Of a stretch of 64,000 nt of DNA, positions 23,353 to 31,825 are shown in pieces. Within the stretch, counting starts at the first letter, position 1, and each line of letters starts with the position of its first letter. The stretch lies in assembly GCA_041167565.1 (NCBI GenBank), contig JBEEHU010000015.1, positions 1 to 64,000 on the forward strand, read 5' to 3'. The notes under the pieces are model-generated. The model was given only the letters and a program-made list of their open reading frames with translations, ran no database searches and had not been told where the DNA came from. Source of the stretch: AV80 sp041167565 (GTDB lineage Bacteria > Verrucomicrobiota > Verrucomicrobiia > Chthoniobacterales > UBA10450). Made by a program: the position numbers and the translations under genes.

Positions 23353-24882
23353 TTACGACTGGGCCGGCGTGACCTGCAGTTTCGCGGCCTGTCGGCGATC
23401 GCGCAACCAATCGTAGAACACGATCGTGCGCTTCGCCTGGATGTAATTGGTTTCGAAATTTGTCTTCGCCTGCGCGTAACCGGCCGGGTCCGGCGGCTCA
23501 CGCTTTTCCACCACGACGACAAGCCCGCCCGCCGCGGTCGGGACGAAGTCGCTGGACTCGCCGGGATTCAACTGGCGCACGGCGTTTTTGATCATCGGAA
23601 GATCGGGCGCATCGACTTTGGCCTGGGGCTCCTTGTCTTTTTCCAGTTTCGGATTTTCCAAAATCGAAAACGGCGGGATTCGCTCTGCGGTCAGGCCGAT
23701 TTGCGCCAGCGCCTTATCGAGTGGCGTGGCGGCGTTGAGCGCCTCGCGAATCACTCGCGCGGTGTCGGCGCCCTTCGTGGAAACCACCTGGCGCACGCGC
23801 TCGGATTTCATCGCTTCGACGATCTTCGGTTTCGCCTCGTCCAACATAAGGGGCCGGGCGGGAGTTCCACCGATGAGATGAAGAACATAAAATCCATCCG
23901 GGCCCTGGACCGCGTCGCTGACCGGTTCCTGCCCCGTCAGTTGAAAGGCATATTGCGCGAGCTGTTGATTTGAAGCGAACCTGGGATCGGGCGCGGCCAG
24001 GGTGAATTCGTCCGTCGCCGCCAGCGGCGCATTAAACTTTGCGGCCACGTCTGCGAAGGTTGCGCCTTTCTCCGTGGCTGCCTGGCTGAAGTCATTGGCG
24101 CGGTTCGCGAGCTTCTGGAGCGCGTCCACGCGTTCCTTGCCGGCCAATTTTTTCTCCTCGTCGGACAAGGCGAAGGTGGCGAATTCCACGCGACGCTTTT
24201 CCTCGGTCTTGAGCTGCGCCTTATGCGTCTCGTAATATTTGGCGATATCTTCGTCCGTGATCGTTAGATCTTTTGCGAAATCTTCTTCGCGAAACCGGAC
24301 GACGGCGACCTGCAGCTTTCCGTAAGCCTGTTCGTAGTATTCCTTGCTCTCGGATTCCGCGACCTGCACCGAAGTCCCGAGCAGATCTTTCACGCGCGCG
24401 AGCGACAACTCGTCCGAAGCGAGTTCTTCAAGTTGCCCCTCGTTGAAACCCATCGAGGGAAGGGCCTTCTGCGTGAACTCATTGTATTTGTTCAGGTCGA
24501 AAACACCGGCGTCACCGCGAAACGGGCGCAGGGTTCTGACCAGGTTCACGATCTCGTCGCGGGTTGGTTTAATCCCGAGCGCTTCTGCTTCGTGACGGAG
24601 GATGAGACGGTTGAAGGTGAAATCAGCGTATCGTTCTCCATCGCTCGTGGCCCCAAGGGTGAGTTCCTGCGAGAGAGTCAGGCCCAGGAGTTGGGAAAGA
24701 TTCAGAAGGCGCGCGTTGCGCTGAAATTCCACCTGCGTGACGGGGCGATCGTAAAGGCTGCCGAGGTCGCTGATGCGATTCGCGCGGTAGTCGGTTTTGT
24801 TGAAGTAGAAAATGAACGGGACGGCAAGGATCGCGATGACGATCATCAGCCACCGGTGATGTTTGCGCATTACGGTAATCAT
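23353..24882 (-). CDS. SurA/PpiD-like peptidyl-prolyl isomerase, membrane anchored
   Basis: The 509-residue protein has a cytoplasmic tail (MRKHHRW), one transmembrane helix (LMIVIAILAVPFIFYF), a SurA_N-like chaperone region (NRLILRHEAEALGIKPTRDE) and a parvulin-like domain (about 255-375, including FADVAAKFN and GPDGFYVLHLIGG) with a long C-terminal helical part. It should assist folding of exported proteins. ATG 24882 or the second Met four codons later are both plausible starts; further upstream the frame has no family resemblance. Confidence 0.85.
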   Translation of the reverse strand: MITVMRKHHRWLMIVIAILAVPFIFYFNKTDYRANRISDLGSLYDRPVTQVEFQRNARLLNLSQLLGLTLSQELTLGATSDGERYADFTFNRLILRHEAEALGIKPTRDEIVNLVRTLRPFRGDAGVFDLNKYNEFTQKALPSMGFNEGQLEELASDELSLARVKDLLGTSVQVAESESKEYYEQAYGKLQVAVVRFREEDFAKDLTITDEDIAKYYETHKAQLKTEEKRRVEFATFALSDEEKKLAGKERVDALQKLANRANDFSQAATEKGATFADVAAKFNAPLAATDEFTLAAPDPRFASNQQLAQYAFQLTGQEPVSDAVQGPDGFYVLHLIGGTPARPLMLDEAKPKIVEAMKSERVRQVVSTKGADTARVIREALNAATPLDKALAQIGLTAERIPPFSILENPKLEKDKEPQAKVDAPDLPMIKNAVRQLNPGESSDFVPTAAGGLVVVVEKREPPDPAGYAQAKTNFETNYIQAKRTIVFYDWLRDRRQAAKLQVTPAQS

Positions 24883-24968
24883 ATGGAGAAGCTTTCGGGG
24901 GTCCGAAGCGGTGCAGAACTTACGGTGAGTTCCATTTGAGCCAAGTGGTTTTCTCGGCGCGATACCGA

Positions 24969-24992
24969 CGCGGCCCACAGGGCCGCGGCTAC
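24969..24992. repeat. Hairpin repeat at the argG stop
   Basis: CGCGGCCC-ACA-GGGCCGCG (24969-24987), a perfect 8-bp stem, followed by GCTACG. The CTA inside supplies the TAG stop of argG. It looks like a single-hairpin relative of the paired-hairpin family and may terminate argG transcription. Confidence 0.65.
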
Positions 24993-26218
24993 GAGAGGCG
25001 TTTTCCTTCGACGGCAGCGCGCACCTTCAGCCGCAAGGCATTCAAGCGAATGAATCCGGTGGCGTCGCTCTGGTTGTAGGCTGCCGCTCCGCCGCCTTCC
25101 ATCGTCGCGATTTGCGGATCGTAGAGGCTCTTCGGGCTTTTCCTGCCAGCCACGATGATGTTGCCCTTGTAGAGCTTCAACCGGACGAGGCCGGTCACGT
25201 TGCGTTGTGTTTCGGTCACGAGCGCCTGCAACGCTTCGCGCTCGGGCGCGAACCAAAAGCCGTTGTAAACGAGCGTGCTGTATCGCGGAATCAAGCTGTC
25301 GCGCAGATGCATCACTTCGCGATCCATGGTGAGCGATTCCATCTGGCGATGCGCGAAATGCAGGATGGCGCCGCCCGGCGTTTCATAAACCCCGCGGCCT
25401 TTCATGCCGACGAAACGGTTCTCCACCATATCGACGCGGCCGATCCCGTGTTTCCCGCCAAGCCGGTTGACGCTTTCCATCACGCCCAATGGTGAGAGCG
25501 ACCTTCCGTTCACCGCGCAACAATTTCCTTCAAGAAATTCGAGCTCGATAATTTCCGACTCGTTAGGCGCGTCTTCGGGCGAGACGCTGAGCTTGTACAT
25601 TCCGCGCGCTTCCTCGGAGCTCGCGTCGAACCAGGGATCTTCGAGCATCCCGCTTTCGAAACTGATGTGGAGAAGATTCCGGTCCATTGAATACGGTTTG
25701 GCGGCGCTCGCTTCGACCGGAATGTTTTGGGCGGCGGCGTAGGCAATCATTTCCGCCCGGCCGGGGAATTGTTTTCGAAAACGTTCTTCACGCCACGGCG
25801 CGATGACCAGCAACTCCGGCGCAAGCGCGGCCGCGGTCAGTTCGAAGCGCACCTGATCATTCCCCTTCCCCGTCGCGCCGTGCGCGATCGCATCCGCCTT
25901 CTCGATGCGCGCGATCTCCACCATGCGTTTGGCGATAAGGGGACGCGCGATGCTCGTCCCAAGAAAATACTGGCCTTCGTAAATCGCGCCAGCCTGGAGC
26001 ATCGGAAAGATGAAATCCCGCGCGAACTCTTCGCGCAGATCATCGATGACACACTTCGTCGCGCCGGTGCTGAGCGCTTTCGCCTCAAGGCCTTCGAGTT
26101 CTTCGGCCTGCCCGATATCGGCGCAGAAAGCGATGATCTCCGCGTCGTAGGTTTCCTTCAACCAGCGAAGGATTATCGAGGTGTCGAGTCCGCCCGAATA
26201 TGCGAGGACGACTTTCAT
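24989..26218 (-). CDS. argG: Argininosuccinate synthase
   Basis: The 409-residue enzyme joins citrulline and aspartate using ATP in arginine synthesis. It begins MKVVLAYSGGLDTSIIL (PP-loop AYSGGLDTS) and includes AHGATGKGNDQVRFE, PYSMDRNLLHIS and GRVDMVENRFVGMKGRG. The length is that of the family. The ATG at 26218 abuts the stop codon of the phosphofructokinase gene without a gap, and its Shine-Dalgarno sequence (GGAGA) lies inside the end of that gene. Confidence 0.97.
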   Translation of the reverse strand: MKVVLAYSGGLDTSIILRWLKETYDAEIIAFCADIGQAEELEGLEAKALSTGATKCVIDDLREEFARDFIFPMLQAGAIYEGQYFLGTSIARPLIAKRMVEIARIEKADAIAHGATGKGNDQVRFELTAAALAPELLVIAPWREERFRKQFPGRAEMIAYAAAQNIPVEASAAKPYSMDRNLLHISFESGMLEDPWFDASSEEARGMYKLSVSPEDAPNESEIIELEFLEGNCCAVNGRSLSPLGVMESVNRLGGKHGIGRVDMVENRFVGMKGRGVYETPGGAILHFAHRQMESLTMDREVMHLRDSLIPRYSTLVYNGFWFAPEREALQALVTETQRNVTGLVRLKLYKGNIIVAGRKSPKSLYDPQIATMEGGGAAAYNQSDATGFIRLNALRLKVRAAVEGKRLS

Positions 26219-27298
26219 TTAATCTCCAAACGATATCTCAACGTCGCGCGCCGTCTGCACCATCTGGCTATCGGGCGGAACGAGGCGCAAGCGGTTGACG
26301 GCATCGGCGATCGGAACATGCCGGACCTGATAATTTTGGTAGCTCACCATCGACCCGAATTGTTTTTCGTGGATCAACTTCACCGCTTTCACGCCGAAGC
26401 GCGTCCCAAGAATGCGATCGAGCGTCGTCGGCGCACCGCCGCGCTGCAAATGGCCGAGAACCGTGCAGCGCGTTTCCTTGCCGGTGCGCGCGGCGATCTC
26501 CTGGGCGACGACGTTGCCGATTCCGCCAAAACGATCTTCGCCTTCTTCACTGCGTCGCATCACCACCTGTCCGTCGCGCGGCCTAGCTCCTTCCGCCACG
26601 ACGACGATGGCCGAGAGGCTCCCGCGTTCGGCGCGCGCGTTCAAGGCCGCGGCGATCTTGTCATAATCAAAAGGAATCTCCGGGATCAAAATAATGTGCG
26701 CGCCGCCGGCGAGACCGCCATGCAACGCAATCCAGCCGGCGTGGCGTCCCATCACTTCGAGCACCATGATTCGTTTGTGGCTCGTGGCGGTGGTATGCAG
26801 GCGGTCGAGCGCGTCCATCACAGTGGCGACGGCGGAATCAAAACCGAACGTCATCGCGGTCGCTTCCAAATCGTTGTCGATTGTTTTCGGAACGCCGATG
26901 CAATTGATCCCGGCCGCCTGGAGTTGAAGCGCGGTCGCCATCGAGCCGTCGCCGCCGATGATAATGAGGCCGTCGACTCCCAGCTCTTTCAGGACGCGCC
27001 GCGCGTCGGCGATGACTTTCTCCGCGACCTCGGCGCGCTCGCCTGCTCCAACTTTCGCGATGAAGTGCCCGCGGTTCGTCGTGCCGATGATGGTTCCTCC
27101 GCGCGGCATGATGCCGGCCGTCGCCCGCCGATCGAGCAGCCTGTAATTTCCCGGCGGCAGCAAACCTTCGAAGCCGTCGAGAAAGCCGAGGACTTCCCAT
27201 CCGAGCTTTTCGGCGGCGAGAACAACTCCGCGCAAGACCGCGTTCAGGCCCGGGCAATCGCCCCCGCTCGTCAACACGCCGATACGGGGCTTGGTCAT
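26219..27298 (-). CDS. 6-phosphofructokinase (ATP- or PPi-dependent, group III type)
   Basis: The 359-residue enzyme phosphorylates fructose 6-phosphate. Motifs are GVLTSGGDCPGLNAVLRG, IIGGDGSMATA, PKTIDNDLEAT (catalytic Asp), MGRHAGWIALHGGLA and LGHLQRGGAP. The donor-site residues are mixed: Gly in GGDG, as in ATP enzymes, and Lys in PKTIDND, as in PPi enzymes, which marks the group whose phosphoryl donor cannot be called from sequence. ATG 27298 is preferred to upstream 27337. It precedes argG with no spacer. Confidence 0.93.
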   Translation of the reverse strand: MTKPRIGVLTSGGDCPGLNAVLRGVVLAAEKLGWEVLGFLDGFEGLLPPGNYRLLDRRATAGIMPRGGTIIGTTNRGHFIAKVGAGERAEVAEKVIADARRVLKELGVDGLIIIGGDGSMATALQLQAAGINCIGVPKTIDNDLEATAMTFGFDSAVATVMDALDRLHTTATSHKRIMVLEVMGRHAGWIALHGGLAGGAHIILIPEIPFDYDKIAAALNARAERGSLSAIVVVAEGARPRDGQVVMRRSEEGEDRFGGIGNVVAQEIAARTGKETRCTVLGHLQRGGAPTTLDRILGTRFGVKAVKLIHEKQFGSMVSYQNYQVRHVPIADAVNRLRLVPPDSQMVQTARDVEISFGD

Positions 27299-27314
27299 TT
27301 GCGCTGCCGCAAAC

Positions 27315-28259
27315 TCAAAGGGTTTTCTTCGGATCAATCATGCGTCCACCGGCCGACCATTGATCATGAAGCTGCCAGCCGCGCGCGAGAAGTTGGGCGC
27401 CTTCGTTGAAACGATCCGTGCTGCCCAGCATGACGACAATGAGCTGGCGCGGAATCACGGCCGTCCTCCCGCCTTCCTTGATGATTTGCGATTCGTGCTG
27501 GGCGGAGAGGATCAGGCAATCGCCCGCCCGCGCTGTCCGTCCGGTCTTGACGCCATCGACGCCATTCGTGCCGAGCAGCTCGTTGGTGTTGCGCAGCAGG
27601 TAACCCTTCTTCTGAGTGCCGCGAGTGAAAGCAATCTGACGTTCCTTTTGCGAAACGTAAAAGCGGAAGCCGGCTTTGTTTACCGCGTAGCGCGACAGAC
27701 GCACGAGATCGGCCGCGGTCGAGAAGGGCACGGTTCGGTCGGCATCGATGCCATGGGGATTCAGAAAACGCGTGCGCTCCATTCGCAGCGTCTTCGCGAG
27801 CACGTTCATTTGGCTCACAAAAAGATCGACGGGCGAACCGTTGCCCGTCGCCGGAACAATCGACTGCAGCGCGCTGCCGACGTGGCTGGCCAGAGTGTAG
27901 GCGGCGACGTTGTCAGACTGGACGAGTGCTGCATAAAGAAGATCGCGCAACGTGATCCGGTCGCCGGGTTGAAAGCCGATCAGATTATCGCCGGTACCGA
28001 CGAATGCTTCGGGCGGAATCGTCGCCATTTGATTCAAGTCGCCGCCTCTTTTTTCGGCCCAATCGAGCACCACCATTGCCGTCGCGACTTTCGTCAGGCT
28101 GCCGATCTGGCGTTTGTCTTTCTGATTTGATTGCTCGAGCACAAAGCCGGTTTGCGCATCCGCGATGACGAAGGCGCGAGCGGCTTGAACAGTCCGGGCG
28201 GCCGGCAGATAGAGCGCGAGCAGGACAAGAAGAATGAGAAAGCGGCGAGAAATGATCAC
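27315..28259 (-). CDS. D-alanyl-D-alanine carboxypeptidase (S11 family)
   Basis: The 314-residue protein has a signal peptide (FLILLVLLALYLPAARTVQA) and penicillin-binding motifs SLTK (nucleophile Ser), SDN and KTG (VDGVKTGRTARAG). It trims terminal D-Ala from peptidoglycan stem peptides in the periplasm. The C-terminal PBP5-type domain and amphipathic anchor are short or absent. It ends 16 bp before the phosphofructokinase start and may share its transcript. Confidence 0.92.
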   Translation of the reverse strand: MIISRRFLILLVLLALYLPAARTVQAARAFVIADAQTGFVLEQSNQKDKRQIGSLTKVATAMVVLDWAEKRGGDLNQMATIPPEAFVGTGDNLIGFQPGDRITLRDLLYAALVQSDNVAAYTLASHVGSALQSIVPATGNGSPVDLFVSQMNVLAKTLRMERTRFLNPHGIDADRTVPFSTAADLVRLSRYAVNKAGFRFYVSQKERQIAFTRGTQKKGYLLRNTNELLGTNGVDGVKTGRTARAGDCLILSAQHESQIIKEGGRTAVIPRQLIVVMLGSTDRFNEGAQLLARGWQLHDQWSAGGRMIDPKKTL

Positions 28260-28317
28260 GGTAAGAAAAACCGCAGCATCTTAATCGTCGCGGCTTCGTT
28301 CGCAACCCGCGAATGAT

Positions 28318-28387
28318 TGTAGCGCGTCCGCCGCGGCGGACGTCCTTGCCGCGAGGAACCGATGGCGTTTCGCAGAAACGCCCTACA
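28318..28387. repeat. TGTAG...CTACA paired-hairpin repeat
   Basis: TGTAG (28318-28322) and CTACA (28383-28387) enclose a perfect 16-bp palindrome GTCCGCCGCGGCGGAC (28326-28341) and the hairpin GGCGTTTC-GCA-GAAACGCC (28364-28382). It fills the gap between two tandem minus-strand genes. Confidence 0.75.
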
Positions 28388-28401
28388 AATACAGGCGACG
28401 C

Positions 28402-29079
28402 TTAGCGCAACGCCATGTCGGCGCGCGTGCCGTAGCGAAAGGGATTCGGGCAGAGCACGAGATAAATCCGCTCTGCCGCATTCACGAGATCGAATGCCCG
28501 GGCGCGGCCAAGACCGCTCGCGCGCAATGTTCCCGCACGTCCTTGCAGCCGGCTGCCGCCCGCCATGTCGAATTCGTAAACAACGATGCCCTTATCGATA
28601 TCCGTCACCCGCACATGCAAGGTGAGGTGTGACGCTCCAGCTCCCGCGTGTCCGAAGAAGAAACGGGCCACGGGACTGCCGCCGTCCACCAGCATGAATT
28701 CACCTTCAACGAGCCAGCCGGTACGGGGCGTTTCGTATTCCTTCAAGATTCGGGCGGGCGCGAGTTTCTCGAGCTGCTCTTTCAGATCGCCGGCAAATTC
28801 GACGGGCGTGAGCGCCTTGCGGATTGGCATTTCGCCGTCTGAGTTGGTCTGGTCGCCAGTGAAAACCGCGCTGTCGATGCAAAACGGCCGGATGTAGATC
28901 GCTTTGGGGGCGCTCGCACCGACGCCGCAATTGGTCGTCATGTAAACGCCTTTCGAATCCTTCGCATCGCCAGTAGTAGTCCGGCTGGTTGAGCCGCCGG
29001 CAACGTCAGTCTTGGTGACGTACATGTCGGCGCAGGAGCAAAAGAGGAAACTGCAAAAGATGGCGAGCAAAGGTTTCAT
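28402..29079 (-). CDS. DUF4410-like lipoprotein
   Basis: From ATG 29079 the 225-residue product starts MKPLLAIFCSFLFCSCADMY, a lipoprotein signal with the acylated Cys in FCSC. The mature part has KAIYIRPFCIDSAVF, a hydrophilic segment, GWLVEGEFMLVDGG and a glycine-rich C-terminal half ending RADMALR. The GEF.....G..... pattern followed by HLTLHVRVTD resembles DUF4410 lipoproteins of outer membranes. Function unknown. Confidence 0.65.
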   Translation of the reverse strand: MKPLLAIFCSFLFCSCADMYVTKTDVAGGSTSRTTTGDAKDSKGVYMTTNCGVGASAPKAIYIRPFCIDSAVFTGDQTNSDGEMPIRKALTPVEFAGDLKEQLEKLAPARILKEYETPRTGWLVEGEFMLVDGGSPVARFFFGHAGAGASHLTLHVRVTDIDKGIVVYEFDMAGGSRLQGRAGTLRASGLGRARAFDLVNAAERIYLVLCPNPFRYGTRADMALR

Positions 29080-29254
29080 AATTGGATAATCGATCATCCG
29101 CAGCGGGCCGGCTTCAGGACGGACCGACACAGATTGTTCCCGGCTAATGATGCAACTCCCGTGCCGTCCGTTGCAGAAAAAACCCGGCGCCGAATCGGGC
29201 GGAATGCACGCTGAACACCGTCTGAATTCCAGTAAGGAGCGTCAGTTTTTGCGG

Positions 29255-31684
29255 TCAGGGACAGATCACCGCGACCACCGTGCCCGTTCCCACCCGACCC
29301 GGATTCGGACCGTATCCTGGATCGGTTAGCACGATCGCGGTTCTTCGGGTGTCACCCGAGATCGTAGGACCCGACTTCGATATCGAACTGGTCACGATCA
29401 CAGTAATCAATGATGGAACGCTGTTTGGTGGTCCCGAACTATTGCCTGGAGTACTAGTCCACGCGCCGCTGCAGATCGGGGGATTCGGGCTGGTGGAGCT
29501 GGCAAAGCCTTTGAAACCCGTCGGCGCCGGGCCCCCGCTCAGCGAATTAAAGTCAGCCCATTCCGCGCTCCAGAATGTCACGCGATTGCCGACTACTGCA
29601 TTGCCATCGCCGATGACGAAGCTCCCTTGGATGCCTGGAGTCGGAATCGGTGTGGGAGTTGGCGTCGGCACAGGTGTCGGTGTGGATGTGGGGGTGGGGG
29701 TCGGAATTGGAGTAGGTGTCGGTGTTGGCGAAGGAATAGGGCTAGGGCTCGGTGTCGGTGCGGTAGTCGGGGCCAGTTTTGCGACAAAGACATCCATGAG
29801 GCCGCCCGGAATTTCTCCTCGGACGGGTGTACCCCAAGTCAAATCGCTGGAGCCCGCCAAATAGATATTCCCGCTCCCATCCACGGTCAGCGCGTTGCCA
29901 GAGTCGCTCGCGACGCTGCCGAGAAAGGTGTTCCAGATGAGCGCCCCGCCTGAATCCAGTTTTACGGCAAAGGCATCAGAGCTGCCGCTATAAGCGCGGT
30001 CGGGGGAACCCCAGGTCCCAAGGCTGAAGCCTCCCAGATAAACATTCCCGCTCCCATCCAAAGCTATCGCAGTCGCCCCGTCAGCCTCGTCGCTGGTACC
30101 AAGAAAGGTGTTCCAGGCGAGTGCTCCGCTCGAATCCAATTTCGCGGCGTACGCCTCCTGAGTTCCACTGAAGGGGCGGATCGGGGAACCCCACGTCATC
30201 CCGCTGATGCCGGCGACATAAACATTCTCACTCGCATCCACTGCCACCCCGAGGGCAGTGGCCCTTACGTCACCGAGAAAAGTGTTCCAAATGAGGGTGC
30301 CGCTTGCATCCAGTTTCGCGGCGAAGGCAGCATCGTCGACACCACTGTAGGCGCGAACAGGCGAAGCCCAGGTCGCAGTGCTATAGCCAACCAGATAGAC
30401 ATTCCCAGTCACATCCACTGCCACCGCGTGGCTTTGATCAGTTCCGGCGCTGCCGAGAAATGTATTCCAAGTGAGCATCCCGCTCGGATCCAGTTTCGCG
30501 GCAAAGGCATCATAGTTTCCGCTGTAAGCCCGAACCGGTGAACCCCAGGTCGTAGCGCTGTAACCCGTCAAATAAACATTCCCGATCAAATCCACGGCCA
30601 GCCCCTCGCCGGAGGCGTCCCCTCCCCCGAGAAACGTGTTCCAGATTAAATTTCCGCTTGAATCGAGTTTCGCGGCAAATGCGGCTCTGGGACCGGTGAA
30701 AGCATGGACGGGTGCACCCCAGGTTTCGTAAGTGAATCCCGATAAATAAATATTTCCGATGCCATCCAAGGCCAGCCCGCTGCTGCCTTCATTTCCACTG
30801 CCGCCAAGAAAGGTGTTCCAAACAAGATTTCCGTTCGAATCAAGTTTCGCAACAAAGCTATCATAGCCACCGTGGTAAGCGCTGACTGGGGAACCCCAGG
30901 TGGTATCGCTATAGCCAGCCACATAAACATTCCCTATTAGATCCACCGTCAGCCCTAACGCTTCGTCCGGCCCGGCACTGCCGAGAAAAGTGTTCCACGT
31001 AACCGTCGGATCGATGAAGAGCGGCTCGCTTCGGTCATACTCGCCTACCGCGAACGTGAGCTCAGAGTTCCCTTGGGCCGCGAATGCAATCCGCACTGGC
31101 ACGTGTTTTCCGTCGCGTTCCTGCCACGCTTGCGGCGCGCTCTCGTTCACCGTGCCGGTTTGGAAGCCGACACGGAGCGATCCGTCGTCCTGAACGGTGA
31201 GCGGCGCATTGTAGCGCAAACGAATGTTGCCGGCATCGGCATGCGGCTCAATCCGATAGCTGCTGCGAACAACGGCGCCACTCGGCGCGTCGTAGGTCAA
31301 GGTAATGCCGTCCCAAAGATTCGGATAGGTAACCTGTGACAAAGAAGCTGCGCGTTGCGCACCCTTCGGCGGATCCGTGCTTACGGGATGAGTCCTGCGG
31401 GGATTGACGAACTGGACGCGGAGCGCGTGGGAGCCGCCGGCCACATACACAGCGTTCGCGGCAAACCCGAGGGTGTGTCCGCCCGACGTGAATTGAAGAA
31501 TATCATTCGAAGTCGTCAGATCACCTTCGGAATTCTTGATGTTGGCTCCGCCGGACGCGATGAGCTCACTAAATGCAAGCTTTGGGTTGTGGAGGGAACA
31601 ATCAGGTTCGCTTTGTCGCATGACAAAGACGACGGCAATGGCAAGCGGAAGCCAGAGTAGATTTAGCGATACACGGGGGGACAT
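29255..31684 (-). CDS. Secreted SBBP beta-propeller protein
   Basis: The 809-residue protein has an N-terminal hydrophobic segment (LLWLPLAIAVVFVM), a ~200-residue N-domain, then seven blades each starting WNTFLG and containing GNVYLAGYS, TWGSPV and AFAAKLDSSG (period about 59 residues). A Pro/Thr spacer follows, alternating TPTP and IPTP, then a ~120-residue C-domain ending VVAVICP. SBBP propellers are typically on the surface; ligand unknown. An SD of AGGAG lies 8 bp before ATG 31684. Confidence 0.85.
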   Translation of the reverse strand: MSPRVSLNLLWLPLAIAVVFVMRQSEPDCSLHNPKLAFSELIASGGANIKNSEGDLTTSNDILQFTSGGHTLGFAANAVYVAGGSHALRVQFVNPRRTHPVSTDPPKGAQRAASLSQVTYPNLWDGITLTYDAPSGAVVRSSYRIEPHADAGNIRLRYNAPLTVQDDGSLRVGFQTGTVNESAPQAWQERDGKHVPVRIAFAAQGNSELTFAVGEYDRSEPLFIDPTVTWNTFLGSAGPDEALGLTVDLIGNVYVAGYSDTTWGSPVSAYHGGYDSFVAKLDSNGNLVWNTFLGGSGNEGSSGLALDGIGNIYLSGFTYETWGAPVHAFTGPRAAFAAKLDSSGNLIWNTFLGGGDASGEGLAVDLIGNVYLTGYSATTWGSPVRAYSGNYDAFAAKLDPSGMLTWNTFLGSAGTDQSHAVAVDVTGNVYLVGYSTATWASPVRAYSGVDDAAFAAKLDASGTLIWNTFLGDVRATALGVAVDASENVYVAGISGMTWGSPIRPFSGTQEAYAAKLDSSGALAWNTFLGTSDEADGATAIALDGSGNVYLGGFSLGTWGSPDRAYSGSSDAFAVKLDSGGALIWNTFLGSVASDSGNALTVDGSGNIYLAGSSDLTWGTPVRGEIPGGLMDVFVAKLAPTTAPTPSPSPIPSPTPTPTPIPTPTPTSTPTPVPTPTPTPIPTPGIQGSFVIGDGNAVVGNRVTFWSAEWADFNSLSGGPAPTGFKGFASSTSPNPPICSGAWTSTPGNSSGPPNSVPSLITVIVTSSISKSGPTISGDTRRTAIVLTDPGYGPNPGRVGTGTVVAVICP

Positions 31685-31825
31685 ATGATTCTCCTAAGAA
31701 TTGATCACCACGCTGTCATGGTGGTCAGGGTTTTGGTTCGGGATTCGGGGGACAGCGCGGTGGGACTTTGCCCAGACTTGACTCGCTGTCAAGGCTTCGA
31801 TCAGCGCGATCGAAAAGCGGCGGCG

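Noticed and set aside
25727..27409. 560-codon open frame on the plus strand
   Set aside because: Antisense to argG and the phosphofructokinase gene; a product of high G+C.
29900..31000. Regular ~177-bp repeats resembling a CRISPR-like array
   Set aside because: They are propeller blades of the SBBP protein, in frame and too long for CRISPR repeats.
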